Counted from the first letter of the stretch, positions 49,740 to 58,833 are shown. The stretch: DNA of 64,000 nucleotides from Methylomonas fluvii (GCF_014850975.1 NZ_JACXST010000003.1:1612001-1676000); one strand, 5' to 3'. Translations and numbers: made by a program. Notes: generated from the sequence alone by a model not told the origin.

Positions 49740-50033
49740 TTATAACCGACCCAACCAATAATCGGGCCTTCTTTTCTTATGCGAAACCGCCAAAACTTGT
49801 ACACCTGCATGAGTGTCCCTAAAGATAATTTTATAAGGAAATTTAAGTAGGGAAACCACTCGGATATTAGGTTTTCGCTCAACTCGATAACGTCCGGGCA
49901 TATTGGCGACGCTAATCATAAAACTCTCAAACTCCGCCAAATAGGCAACACCTAAACCTGGCTGCCTTGATTCGTAAAATCCGATAATTTCTAAATGTTC
50001 ATGCTGAGCGCCAGGGTGAAATCGATAGTTCAT
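49740..50033 (-). CDS. RelE/ParE-family toxin
   Basis: A 97-residue type II toxin of the ParE/RelE superfamily: FHPGAQHEHLEIIGFYESRQPGLGVAYLAEF, then IRVVSLLKFPYKIIFR and a C-terminal VQVLAVSHKKRRPDYW. Its ATG overlaps the antitoxin stop (ATGA), the usual coupled arrangement. ParE-like members poison gyrase and RelE-like members cut mRNA; the sequence looks closer to ParE. Confidence 0.9.
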   Translation of the reverse strand: MNYRFHPGAQHEHLEIIGFYESRQPGLGVAYLAEFESFMISVANMPGRYRVERKPNIRVVSLLKFPYKIIFRDTHAGVQVLAVSHKKRRPDYWLGRL

Positions 50034-50254
50034 TTCAACAATAACCGCGCTTTAGCGCTGACTTCCTCCGCTGAAATTAATTCGACCAAACCTTGATCTA
50101 TTTCATCGGCACGTCGTTGAGCTTCGTCTAGCCAAGCTTCATGCAATTCAGCATCGGAGAGGTTTTCTAAGCTTAACAGTAAATTATGAGCAAGTTTAGC
50201 GCGTTCCGCCGCTGGAAGATGAAGGGCTTCGCGTTCGATTACTGTGCTATCCAT
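50030..50254 (-). CDS. Addiction-module antitoxin (TIGR02574-type)
   Basis: A 74-residue helical antitoxin: REALHLPAAERAKLAHNLLLSLE, then DAELHEAWLDEAQRRADEID and VELISAEEVSAKAR. It overlaps the toxin gene by 4 bp. This family typically neutralises a ParE/RelE partner and autorepresses the operon. Confidence 0.88.
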   Translation of the reverse strand: MDSTVIEREALHLPAAERAKLAHNLLLSLENLSDAELHEAWLDEAQRRADEIDQGLVELISAEEVSAKARLLLK

Positions 50255-50290
50255 AATTCTTACCTCAAAAAATACCTTGGAAGGTTGTAT

Positions 50291-50476
50291 TCAAACAAAC
50301 ACGCAATCAAATTGTTTTTCGACTTCCTCGTGCGGAACAATCCCTTCGATTTCTGCCCTAGTGATTCCTTGCCGAATTTTAGCCATGACATAAAGATGAT
50401 ATTGAATATCTTCATAGCCGCTTTCTTCGGGCAATCTATTAAGTAATTCTTTGACTTCCCTAACAGCAGTTTGCAT
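50291..50476 (-). CDS. Orphan antitoxin-like protein (61 aa)
   Basis: A 61-residue protein with the pattern LNRLPEESGYEDIQYHLYVMAKIRQGI followed by VPHEEVEKQF, which resembles antitoxins that normally precede their own RelE/ParE toxin. Here no toxin follows; the next ORF 36 bp on is the antitoxin of a different pair. It may be a remnant, or may cross-talk with the neighbouring module. Confidence 0.7.
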   Translation of the reverse strand: MQTAVREVKELLNRLPEESGYEDIQYHLYVMAKIRQGITRAEIEGIVPHEEVEKQFDCVFV

Positions 50477-50487
50477 ATCTACCTCGG

Positions 50488-50515
50488 AAAAACAAAAAGG
50501 TACGCGGTGCGTACC
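50488..50515 (-). terminator. Rho-independent terminator after the AT-rich gene
   Basis: On the minus strand, GGTACGC-ACC-GCGTACC (50499-50515) forms a 7-bp stem with a 3-nt loop, directly followed by TTTTTGTTTTT. It lies 16 bp after the stop of the 50532-51254 gene and separates it from the toxin-antitoxin genes. A similar GGTACGC hairpin is a common dispersed repeat in some gammaproteobacteria. Confidence 0.75.
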
Positions 50516-50531
50516 CTACATGGCTACAAAA

Positions 50532-51254
50532 TTATTTCTGACTCAATGCAATGAGATTAGAAATTGCTCCACCGATCTGAGGCAGCCCCGTTGCTATTGT
50601 CATGGCATCAGCTAGCAAACCTATTGTATCTATAATTTTCTGCCCAATTTTCGTCTCCTTAATTGATTTCTTATATTTTGAATCAAAAAAAGAGTGCCCT
50701 ACCAATATCTCTATGGAGTCAAATAACCCCGTGGTTCCAGTTAGCTTATATTCGTCTATAGCAGCGATCAAACCTCTAAGATTTCTTGATAAATATTTTT
50801 TAACTTCAAAATCAATTTCTGAAGCCAACAACTCATTTAAAATATCATTCAGATCATTCCTTGATTGCTCTAACACTTCATATTCCACGGATTTCGCATT
50901 TGAAAGCATTTGTAACATCCTAGCCTGCATCCGTAAATAATTAAGCGAATGACCATCAATGTGAGCAATAAAAGTATCCCACTCTCCTTGCAAGTGCTGA
51001 TTCATAAATGCAGCCTTTACTTGAGATGTCCAATGCTCACAGGTACTGGCTTCATCTGGATACGCTTCTCGAATTTCGGTTTCTACAATTGCGACTAGTT
51101 CCATAACCTTTCCCAGTCTACCCAGTAATTGAGGACTTGCTACTGGCGCATCTAATAACTCCGACCAGGCATCCCTACATACTTTATTAGCAGGAATTTT
51201 TTTACCTTGTTCAAGCAAGTTTAGTAGTCGGAATCCTGGGTTATCAAAATCCAT
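50532..51254 (-). CDS. AT-rich hypothetical protein (240 aa), probably acquired
   Basis: I do not recognise the family. The protein is helical and acidic, with a conserved-looking C-terminus IDTIGLLADAMTIATGLPQIGGAISNLIAL and a central segment LASEIDFEVKKYLSRNLRGLIAAIDEYKLTGTTGLFDSI. The gene is clearly more AT-rich than dnaK and dnaJ on either side and lies with toxin-antitoxin genes, both signs of horizontal transfer. It has its own terminator. Similar proteins in defence or accessory islands would be worth looking for, but no enzymatic motif is visible. Confidence 0.75.
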   Translation of the reverse strand: MDFDNPGFRLLNLLEQGKKIPANKVCRDAWSELLDAPVASPQLLGRLGKVMELVAIVETEIREAYPDEASTCEHWTSQVKAAFMNQHLQGEWDTFIAHIDGHSLNYLRMQARMLQMLSNAKSVEYEVLEQSRNDLNDILNELLASEIDFEVKKYLSRNLRGLIAAIDEYKLTGTTGLFDSIEILVGHSFFDSKYKKSIKETKIGQKIIDTIGLLADAMTIATGLPQIGGAISNLIALSQK

Positions 51255-51364
51255 ATGAACTCAGCTCTTTAGAAAATATGTGACGATAGCTGCCAGAGAC
51301 GCCGCTACTTGATAGACAAAAAGGCGGATGGCTCTCGCCCCCGCCCTATGCCCCACTTACTTAT

Positions 51365-53299
51365 TTATTTCTTATCGTCCTTAACCTCTTCAAACTCCGC
51401 ATCGACTACATTGTGATCGTGCTCCGCAGCCGCTTCAGATGCGCCGGCCGCATGTCCAGCCTCGGCACCACCTTCCGCACCTTTCTGTGCGTAAACGCGC
51501 TCGGCCAATTTACCGGACAACTCGGTCAAGGCATGGGTTTTTGCTTCAATCGCGTCTTTATCGTCGGACTTAAGCACTGCTTGCAGGTCTTTGATCGCCG
51601 ATTCGATGGCCGATTTTTCGTCGCCGGCTACTTGATCGCCCAATTCTTTCAGCGATTTTTCGGTGGCGTGGATCATGCCTTCCGCTGAGTTACGGGCCGA
51701 AACCAATTCTTTCAGTTTCCGGTCTTCGTCGGCGTGTGCTTCGGCGTCCTTGATCATGCGTTCGACTTCGTCGTCCGACAAACCGCTGGAGGCTTTAATC
51801 ACAATGGATTGCTTTTTACCGGTAGCTTTGTCTTTCGCCGAGACGTTCAAGATACCGTTAGCATCAATATCGAACGACACTTCAATTTGCGGAATACCGC
51901 GCGGTGCCGGTGGAATGTCCTGCAAATCAAAACGACCCAGCGATTTATTGCCGGCAGCCACTTCCCGCTCGCCCTGCAATACATGCACGGTCACCGCGGT
52001 TTGGTTATCATCCGCAGTCGAGAAGGTTTGCGAGGCATTGGTTGGGATCGTGGTGTTTTTCTCGATCAATTTCGTCATCACCCCACCCAAGGTTTCGATA
52101 CCCAAAGATAGAGGTGTTACGTCCAACAACAACACATCTTTAACGTCGCCGCCCAATACACCGGCTTGAATCGCCGCACCCAACGCAACCGCCTCATCAG
52201 GGTTAACGTCTTTACGCGGCTCTTTGCCGAACAATTCTTTAACGAACGCTTGCACTTTCGGCATGCGGGTTTGACCGCCAACTAGAATCACATCGTTGAT
52301 TTTAGATGTCGAAATACCGGCGTCTTTAATCGCTTGCAAGCAAGGTCCTTTGGTCCGTTCGATCAGCTCGTCAACCAGCGACTCCAATTTGGCGCGGGTC
52401 AGTTTGACGTTCAAATGCTTCGGACCCGAGGCATCGGCGGTGATATACGGCAGATTGATGTCGGTTTGCTCGGCCGAAGACAATTCGATTTTAGCTTTCT
52501 CAGCGGCTTCTTTCAGACGTTGCAGCGCCAACGGATCGTTGTGCAGATCAATGCCGCTGTCGCGTTTAAACTCACCTGCCAAAAATTCGATAATGCGCGA
52601 GTCGAAATCTTCACCGCCCAGGAAGGTATCGCCGTTGGTGGCCAATACTTCGAATTGGTGCTCGCCTTCGATTTCGGCGATTTCGATGATGGAAATATCG
52701 AAAGTACCGCCGCCCAAGTCATAGACCGCAATGGTGGTGTCACCTTTCGGTTTATCCATACCGAACGCCAACGCCGCCGCAGTCGGCTCGTTGATGATGC
52801 GTTTGACGTCCAGACCGGCGATACGGCCGGCGTCTTTGGTGGCTTGACGTTGCGAGTCGTTGAAGTAAGCCGGTACGGTGATAACCGCTTCGGTGACTTC
52901 TTCGCCCAGGAACGCTTCAGCGTCTTTTTTCAGTTTCATCAACACACGTGACGATACTTCGGGCGGCGCCATTTTTTTACCGTGGCATTCCACCCAGGCG
53001 TCGCCGTTGTTGGCTTCCATAATTTTGTAAGGCACCATTTTGATGTCTTTTTGTACCGCATCTTCTTTAAAGCGGCGGCCGATCAAGCGTTTGATCGCGA
53101 ACAAAGTGTTTTCAGGGTTGGTCACCGCCTGACGTTTGGCGGACTGGCCGACCAACACTTCGTTGTCGCCGGTGAAGGCGATGATGGAAGGCGTGGTGCG
53201 CGCGCCTTCGCTGTTTTCGATAACCCGCGCGGTGCCATTTTCCAGGACTGCGACGCAGGAGTTGGTGGTTCCTAAATCGATGCCGATCATTTTGCCCAT
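51365..53299 (-). CDS. dnaK: Chaperone protein DnaK (Hsp70)
   Basis: ATP-driven chaperone. The 644 residues show the Hsp70 ATPase domain ([11 protein letters not shown] at about 8-18, [26 protein letters not shown]), the linker and substrate-binding domain from about residue 390, and the EEVKDDKK C-terminus. SD GGAG lies seven bases before the ATG. Downstream of grpE by 71 bp. Confidence 0.99.
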   Translation of the reverse strand: MGKMIGIDLGTTNSCVAVLENGTARVIENSEGARTTPSIIAFTGDNEVLVGQSAKRQAVTNPENTLFAIKRLIGRRFKEDAVQKDIKMVPYKIMEANNGDAWVECHGKKMAPPEVSSRVLMKLKKDAEAFLGEEVTEAVITVPAYFNDSQRQATKDAGRIAGLDVKRIINEPTAAALAFGMDKPKGDTTIAVYDLGGGTFDISIIEIAEIEGEHQFEVLATNGDTFLGGEDFDSRIIEFLAGEFKRDSGIDLHNDPLALQRLKEAAEKAKIELSSAEQTDINLPYITADASGPKHLNVKLTRAKLESLVDELIERTKGPCLQAIKDAGISTSKINDVILVGGQTRMPKVQAFVKELFGKEPRKDVNPDEAVALGAAIQAGVLGGDVKDVLLLDVTPLSLGIETLGGVMTKLIEKNTTIPTNASQTFSTADDNQTAVTVHVLQGEREVAAGNKSLGRFDLQDIPPAPRGIPQIEVSFDIDANGILNVSAKDKATGKKQSIVIKASSGLSDDEVERMIKDAEAHADEDRKLKELVSARNSAEGMIHATEKSLKELGDQVAGDEKSAIESAIKDLQAVLKSDDKDAIEAKTHALTELSGKLAERVYAQKGAEGGAEAGHAAGASEAAAEHDHNVVDAEFEEVKDDKK

Positions 53300-53370
53300 T
53301 GATATTCTCCAGACTTGAATTGGTAATAAATTAAAAAGTTGTTAGCGATATGCGGTTGATCGTCTTAATT

Positions 53371-54009
53371 TCAAGCCTGCTCATCGATTTTTGCGCTATC
53401 GGCCGGTTTGTCGTCGGCTTTCGCCACCACTACCATGGCAGGACGCAATAAACGGCCGTTCAATACATAACCCTTTTGGAAGACGTTTAATACGGTATTG
53501 GGTTGGGCGGTGGCACTTGGCTGCATGACCATCGCTTGGTGCAATTCCGGATTGAACGCTTGACCGATAGGGTCGACGGTTTCGATATTAAACTTGGCAA
53601 ATACCGACTCAAATTGTTTGATGGTCAATTCGCTGCCTTCGCGCAATTTGACTATCTCCGGACTATCGCCGGTTGCCGCTTGCAGGCCTAATTCCAAACT
53701 ATCCAGAACACTCAGCAATTCTTTCGCAAATTTCGCCAGACCGTATTTGCGTTCGTCGTCCAAGTCTTTTTGCACACGTTTTTTTAAATTTTCCATCTCA
53801 GCCATGGTGCGGATGGCTTTATCCAGATTGGCGGCAGCCTGTTGCTGGGCTTGCTCCAATTGTTCCTGCAAAGCTTCCACAGTGACTGCGGCGGCACCAG
53901 AGGCTTCGGTTGGCTGTTCGTCCGCGTCGATTGGCTTGGTTTGTTCCAAAACTTCGGCGATCAAATCGCTATCCGATTGTGGTTCGTGGCTAGATTGCTG
54001 ATGACTCAT
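53371..54009 (-). CDS. grpE: Nucleotide exchange factor GrpE
   Basis: Promotes ADP release from DnaK. The 212 residues have an acidic disordered N-terminus, a long coiled coil (about 45-110), and the C-terminal beta domain with EGSELTIKQFESVFAKFNIE, GQAFNPELHQAM and LNVFQKGYVLNGRLLRPAMVVV. Second gene of hrcA-grpE-dnaK. Confidence 0.97.
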   Translation of the reverse strand: MSHQQSSHEPQSDSDLIAEVLEQTKPIDADEQPTEASGAAAVTVEALQEQLEQAQQQAAANLDKAIRTMAEMENLKKRVQKDLDDERKYGLAKFAKELLSVLDSLELGLQAATGDSPEIVKLREGSELTIKQFESVFAKFNIETVDPIGQAFNPELHQAMVMQPSATAQPNTVLNVFQKGYVLNGRLLRPAMVVVAKADDKPADSAKIDEQA

Positions 54010-54059
54010 TACTTACTCCATGGTTCTAAATTTTTTGGTTGGCCTAACGATAGGGCCAT

Positions 54060-55112
54060 TTATTTGGGATTCAAGGCCGCGCCCAATAATTTTGCCGTCA
54101 CATCCACGAACGGAATCACTTTTTCGTAAGCCATGCGGGTTGGTCCAATCACCCCCAACACTCCCACCACTTCGTCATTTACTGAATAAGGTGCCGTCAC
54201 CAGGCTACAATGATCGAATGCGCTGTAACCCGATTCTTCACCGATAAAAATCTGCACGCCTTCGGCCTGTAAACACTGATCCAATAAATGAATGACGCCG
54301 CGCTTTTGGCTGAACGCTTCAAACAGCTGCTTAAGGCGCTCCATGTCCGACAACTCGGAAAAACCCATTAGATTGGTTTCTCCGCTCAATACATAGTCGT
54401 CGTTGGGTTGTTCGCTGAAGGTGAGTTGCGCCATGTTCACCGCGTCCATCATGCCTTGATTGACCTGCCGCTGATCGTGCTCCATCTCTCGCACGATCAA
54501 ATCGCGAATTTTCGCCAAGCTGCGGCCGGAATAAACCGAATTCAAATAGTTGGCAGCCTGTTGTAATTCCGCAGGACTGAATTGCTTGTGGGTATGAATA
54601 ATTTTATTGTGCACTTCCTGGTCGTCGGTGACGAAAATCACCAACACCCGGGTATTGGACATAGGCAGGAATTCGATGTGTCGCAATGTGACGCTTTCTC
54701 GGCGCGGCAAAGTCACCACGCCGGCCATCCGCGTGACGTCCGACAGTAATTTCGAAGCCTTGTTCAACACGTCGCTAGCCTTATCCGCCTGTCCTTTCAG
54801 GCCATGTTGCAGCTGATCCAATTCGCTGGATGCCAAAGGCTTGACGGTTAACAAACTGTCAACAAATAAACGATAGCCACTCACGGTCGGTACTCGGCCG
54901 GCGGAAGTGTGCGGGGAATGGATCAAACCCATCTCTTCCAGATCTGCCATCACGTTGCGGATACTGGCCGGACTAAGCTTTAGCTGCGGATCTTTAGATA
55001 ATAATCGCGAACCAACAGGCTGGCCGTCCTGGATATAACGCTCAACCAAGGTTTTTAATAAATACAGCGATCTTTCGTTTAAATCTTGTCCGCCAGCCAC
55101 GTCATCCCCCAA
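54060..55112 (-). CDS. hrcA: Heat-inducible transcription repressor HrcA
   Basis: Repressor of class I heat-shock genes that binds CIRCE and is helped by GroEL. The 350 residues have an N-terminal winged HTH (about 10-75; LLKTLVERYIQDGQPVGSR, LSPASIRNVMADLEEMGLI) and a C-terminal GAF-like domain (about 110-340). The start is uncertain: TTG at 55112, or GTG at 55100 which has GGGGGA four bases upstream. A CIRCE element lies six bp upstream of the TTG, so the hrcA-grpE-dnaK operon is expected to be autoregulated. Confidence 0.96.
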   Translation of the reverse strand: MGDDVAGGQDLNERSLYLLKTLVERYIQDGQPVGSRLLSKDPQLKLSPASIRNVMADLEEMGLIHSPHTSAGRVPTVSGYRLFVDSLLTVKPLASSELDQLQHGLKGQADKASDVLNKASKLLSDVTRMAGVVTLPRRESVTLRHIEFLPMSNTRVLVIFVTDDQEVHNKIIHTHKQFSPAELQQAANYLNSVYSGRSLAKIRDLIVREMEHDQRQVNQGMMDAVNMAQLTFSEQPNDDYVLSGETNLMGFSELSDMERLKQLFEAFSQKRGVIHLLDQCLQAEGVQIFIGEESGYSAFDHCSLVTAPYSVNDEVVGVLGVIGPTRMAYEKVIPFVDVTAKLLGAALNPK

Positions 55113-55118
55113 ATTCCG

Positions 55119-55145
55119 TTAGCACTCGATATTAGTGAGTGCCAG
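55119..55145. promoter_or_regulatory. CIRCE operator (HrcA-binding site)
   Basis: TTAGCACTC, a 9-bp spacer, then GAGTGCCAG. The left arm matches the CIRCE consensus perfectly and the right arm in 7 of 9 positions. It lies just upstream of hrcA, at or after the predicted transcription start, as is usual. Confidence 0.92.
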
Positions 55146-55151
55146 ACAGCA

Positions 55152-55180
55152 AAGCTATCAGCTGGGTCCGGCATTGTCAA
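55152..55180 (-). promoter_or_regulatory. Probable sigma-70 promoter of the hrcA operon
   Basis: On the minus strand, TTGACA (55175-55180) is followed after 17 bp by TAGCTT (55152-55157). Transcription would start around 55145, at the edge of the CIRCE element, so HrcA binding would block it directly. Confidence 0.7.
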
Positions 55181-55339
55181 CGGCTTGAACAGGTTAACAA
55201 TAAACTAAGCGCAGCCAGCACATTCAAGGGCTGGGATTGAATCTCCGAAACACCCGTGTCGTCAACAACGGATCAATCGGCAGTTTGTTCCGGAATTAGG
55301 ATTTTTAGATGTCTCTTCGATATTGTTCAACAACGGGCA

Positions 55340-55375
55340 ATAAAAAACCCTGCAAGTCTTGGGACTTGCAGGGTT
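55340..55375 (-). terminator. Strong Rho-independent terminator
   Basis: On the minus strand, AACCCTGCAAGTC and GACTTGCAGGGTT form a perfect 13-bp stem with a 4-nt loop, followed by a T-rich tract (TTTTATTG after the stem). It ends transcription from the 44-aa gene and/or the glycine-zipper gene before the hrcA promoter. Confidence 0.92.
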
Positions 55376-55454
55376 CTGATTCGATCTAGCGTTTGCTTAT
55401 CCGGACTGTATGGCAGGAACACAAACGGACAATAAACCGCAGCTGTCAGTGGTC

Positions 55455-55589
55455 TCAAGCACCCATTTGGGAGAAAGACAACACATAATAGCTATAATAA
55501 ACAACGACAAAAAACAACAATACATTCAATAGCTTTTCTACTCTGCTGTATTGCTCTTGTTGATATTTTTTACCATTTTTTATTCTCAT
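55455..55589 (-). CDS. Previously unlisted 44-aa single-pass membrane protein
   Basis: Start ATG at 55589 with a near-perfect SD, AGGAGG, five to six bases upstream. The 44 residues have a basic, polar N-terminus (MRIKNGKKYQQEQYSRVEKL) and one membrane helix (about residues 20-38, rich in Leu, Phe, Val and Tyr), ending SQMGA. By the positive-inside rule the N-terminus should be cytoplasmic. A strong terminator lies 80 bp downstream. I do not recognise a family; small size, strong SD and dedicated terminator make it a credible gene. Confidence 0.75.
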   Translation of the reverse strand: MRIKNGKKYQQEQYSRVEKLLNVLLFFVVVYYSYYVLSFSQMGA

Positions 55590-55657
55590 TTTGTCCTCCT
55601 GTCGCATGAGTCATCCCAAAATTCAAAGCCGGTTAATTAATTGGCAGTAACTGCTGA

Positions 55658-55987
55658 TTAACGGCTCATGCCGTTGCCGATCCAGGCACCTGCGGCGGCA
55701 CCGATGCCTGCTCCCAACGGATCGCCTCTACTCATCTCGTAACCCGCCGCGCTACCTAACGCGCCGCCTACCAAGCCCTGAGTGGATCGTTGGTCGTAAC
55801 TGTTGTAGCGCGGTGCGGGCGGCGGTGCCGGCACGTATTGCACAACCCGACCCGGAACATACGCCCGCTCGACCTCGACATATCGGTCGTGGTGGTGATG
55901 TTTGTGATGACCTCGTCCATGCCCGTCAGCCATGGCTAATGGCGAAACCAACAGACTAATTACCACGACACTTGCCACTCTAAACAT
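55658..55987 (-). CDS. Secreted glycine-zipper protein with His-rich segment
   Basis: A 109-residue exported protein: signal peptide (about 1-20, ending LAMADG), a His-rich run (HGRGHHKHHHHDR, about 22-34), a Pro/Ala linker, and a glycine-zipper 2TM region (GLVGGALGSAAGYEMSRGDPLGAGIGAAAGAWIGNGM, split here as about 72-108). Such proteins are probably outer-membrane-associated; the His run could bind metal. It is 68 bp upstream of the 44-aa gene on the same strand and may be cotranscribed. Confidence 0.85.
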   Translation of the reverse strand: MFRVASVVVISLLVSPLAMADGHGRGHHKHHHHDRYVEVERAYVPGRVVQYVPAPPPAPRYNSYDQRSTQGLVGGALGSAAGYEMSRGDPLGAGIGAAAGAWIGNGMSR

Positions 55988-56222
55988 AAATCCCCTTTAT
56001 CGAGAACAATTGATCTATGACTTGATTCTAGAGAGCAATGTTTAAGTCTTGATTAGGAAAAGATTAAGAACAGATGAAGACAGCAAAGCCAGCGCTTACA
56101 TCGCCAATTTTTGTGAACTGTGCACGCTAAGCGAGCGCTATAAACTGCCAATAGCCAATACTCCGGGTACTCGGTTTGCGAATATCCGGAGTAGATTGCG
56201 CCGGCAGCGACAGTCAGTCGCA

Positions 56223-58682
56223 TTAGAAGCTGTAAGACACTTCCCCATAAACGGTTCGGCCGGCTTGTTGGTAAAAAGAGGAATATTCCCGATCCAACAG
56301 ATTATTCACCGAAAACGACAGATCGATATTTTTCGTCGCCTGGTAGGCGATACGGGTGTCGACCAGAAAATAAGGGTCATAACTGCCGGGAACGTTGGTT
56401 ACCTGATCCAGATTTTGGTCGTTCGTATACTGCTGGCTGACATAGCGCCCAATAATGCCACCGCTCCATTTCTCATATTTGACATCCAAGCCGCCACTGA
56501 ACATGGTCTCCGGTAACAACACCATCTGCTTGCCAATCGACAGCGGATTCGCCTCATTCTTGGTAATTATCGAATCATTTAAGGTGTAGGTTCCCGTAAA
56601 ATGCAGCCAGTCCCAATACAATTTCTGCCTTAGTTTGGCCTCCACGCCTTCAACCTCAGCTTCACCCGCATTTTGCCGCTCTTGGAGCCGATTGGTTGCG
56701 CTCAATGTCGTATCTTTACGGTAAATCAAATCAGAGATGTAGTGATGAAAATAGGTGGCAGCAATCGTTGTACCCTCAACAGGGGTGGCCTCTCCGCCAA
56801 CTTCCCATGAATACATGGTTTCCGGTTTTAAATTCGGCCCGGCTTGCGTCAGGGTAAAAACACTGCCGCTAGCCGTTTGTGATGTCGAATACAAATCCGA
56901 GTTGGTGGGTGGACGAAATGCCCAACCGGTTGAAGCAAACAGCTTGTAGCCATCCGCCGGCAACCAGGTCAAACTGAACTTGGGATTGAATTGCGACACT
57001 GAGCGTTCGCTGTAACTTTGCGTCAGGTTAGTGGTGGTGCCTGTGGAAGTGACCGTGGCCTTTTGTACGATAGAGCCTGATGTGGACCAATCGTCATAGC
57101 GCACCCCGAGATGGGCAATCAAATTTTTACGCAGCCAAATTTCGTCCTGAATAAAGGCCGAGTAAATACTCGACTCGCCCTTGCCATCGTAAACAGTATT
57201 CGTCACTGAGGACCAATCTTGCCAATTACTCAAGGCCAAACGTTTTTGACCTTCCAAATTGTTATGGTTTGCGCCAAAACCGACGGTGACAAAGTTACGT
57301 TGATCCCACAAAAACGGGAAGCGCAATGCCACATTACCGTCGATCCGTTGGCTAGGCGTGACGGTTAACTGGCCTCTGCCACCACTTAAGGTATCGTCTA
57401 ACGCCGCGCTGTTTGGGCTGGGTGAATAAGTCTCGTGATCCATATATTGAAAATCGACATTCAATTTCACGTCATGCCCAAAATCATGTTTCAGGTGCGC
57501 AAAATAGCGCCGCGTGTCTTCCACGGAAGGCAGGAAATGCAAGAACTGCTGTTCATAGACAGAAAGGCGCTGGCCATTCAAATTCAAGTTGTTGCTTTGC
57601 GCCAGGCCGGCCACGCCGGCGACTGAATTGACGGTGGGGTTTCCGTTAGCGATGGCTATTGGCGCGCCTCCGGCAGTGGTCAAATAACTATTAAATGTGC
57701 CTGCGCTGGTTTCGCTGCGGCTCCAGCTCATACCACCATCAATCTCGGTTCGATCAGTCAGATCGTAATACAGATGCAAGGAAGCGGTGTTCTGCTCCCA
57801 AGGGCGTTCCCCTTTATCACCTATGATATAAGTCGAACCACCTTGGGTGGTTGCGGTCGGCATGGCGCCAAATACAGGTGTCGAGGCGTTTCTTAACGCA
57901 GTAGCTGTGTTCGCTCTGACTACCGGATTCGGTATCACGGTAGCCGATGGCGTAAAGCTTACCGGAGAGGCTGTCACGTAATCGGAAACCGCCCAGTTAT
58001 CGCTGTCCATATGGTTAAACGTCACCGAAATACCTAAACCATTTTCAAAACGATCCCGGTAACGGCCCTTGATGCCCCATTGGTCAACAGCCGCGCCACC
58101 GGCGCCAAATGACAGGCGCCCTTCGCGTTTAGTGGGTACTTTGGAGATCACATTCAGTACGCCGCCCATCGCGCCGCTACCGTATAGCGCTGAAAATGGC
58201 CCAGGGACATATTCCACTTGCTGAGCGTCATCCATATTCAAAATATTCCAATCAACAAGCCCTGAGTTGGCATTGTTTACCGGCAGCCCATCCACTAAAA
58301 ATAAAGATCGATTCGTACCACTGATGCCGTGGAATGCAGACGAGCTAACACTGGAGCCCGGGAAACTGGTGCCATAAGCACTACCGCGTAAATACACCCC
58401 CGGCACATCCTTCAAGGCGTCACCAATACGTTGGGTCAGGCGGTTTTCCGTATTTTCGGCAGTAATCACACTGACATTGGCCGGCGCCATCGCCGCGCTC
58501 ATTTCCGAGCGGGTAGCGGTCACCACCATCGTGCCCAGCGTGCCGTCGTTGCCAGCCGAATCGTCGGTGTTAGCGGTTTCGGTTTGCCCAGCGGTCGTTT
58601 GGTCGCTATCTTCCGCCAGGATTTGATTGCTGTAAGCCAGGTTGGTCAAGGCCAACAGCGTTATTACGTGTAAACGAGACAA
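56223..58682 (-). CDS. TonB-dependent outer-membrane receptor
   Basis: Imports a scarce ligand across the outer membrane using TonB-ExbBD energy. I chose the TTG at 58682, eight bases after AGGAGG, giving 819 residues with a signal peptide ending near AYSNQILAED; the longer ATG frame at 58715 places the SD inside the gene. A TonB box-like TMVVTATRSE lies near residue 50, followed by the plug (about 60-165; LFLVDGLPVNNANSG, YGSGAMGGVLNVISK) and a 22-strand barrel ending in Phe (YGEVSYSF). The ligand is not shown by the sequence; the CobN-like neighbour suggests a tetrapyrrole or metal complex. Confidence 0.93.
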   Translation of the reverse strand: MSRLHVITLLALTNLAYSNQILAEDSDQTTAGQTETANTDDSAGNDGTLGTMVVTATRSEMSAAMAPANVSVITAENTENRLTQRIGDALKDVPGVYLRGSAYGTSFPGSSVSSSAFHGISGTNRSLFLVDGLPVNNANSGLVDWNILNMDDAQQVEYVPGPFSALYGSGAMGGVLNVISKVPTKREGRLSFGAGGAAVDQWGIKGRYRDRFENGLGISVTFNHMDSDNWAVSDYVTASPVSFTPSATVIPNPVVRANTATALRNASTPVFGAMPTATTQGGSTYIIGDKGERPWEQNTASLHLYYDLTDRTEIDGGMSWSRSETSAGTFNSYLTTAGGAPIAIANGNPTVNSVAGVAGLAQSNNLNLNGQRLSVYEQQFLHFLPSVEDTRRYFAHLKHDFGHDVKLNVDFQYMDHETYSPSPNSAALDDTLSGGRGQLTVTPSQRIDGNVALRFPFLWDQRNFVTVGFGANHNNLEGQKRLALSNWQDWSSVTNTVYDGKGESSIYSAFIQDEIWLRKNLIAHLGVRYDDWSTSGSIVQKATVTSTGTTTNLTQSYSERSVSQFNPKFSLTWLPADGYKLFASTGWAFRPPTNSDLYSTSQTASGSVFTLTQAGPNLKPETMYSWEVGGEATPVEGTTIAATYFHHYISDLIYRKDTTLSATNRLQERQNAGEAEVEGVEAKLRQKLYWDWLHFTGTYTLNDSIITKNEANPLSIGKQMVLLPETMFSGGLDVKYEKWSGGIIGRYVSQQYTNDQNLDQVTNVPGSYDPYFLVDTRIAYQATKNIDLSFSVNNLLDREYSSFYQQAGRTVYGEVSYSF

Positions 58683-58833
58683 AGTCACTTCCTCCTGTGA
58701 TGCACCGTTAAACAAAAACGGCTTTATGTGGTTGTGTTGGATTTATTTTTAATTTTTCTTACATCGAGAGCAAACCGCTCAGGGCATTGCGTCTATCACG
58801 GCGAGACGGCCAATAGGCCCAAAAAACCTAGTC

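Noticed and set aside
56049..56516. 155-codon plus-strand frame at the receptor gene 3' end
   Set aside because: Mostly antisense to the TonB receptor barrel; no SD and no domain.
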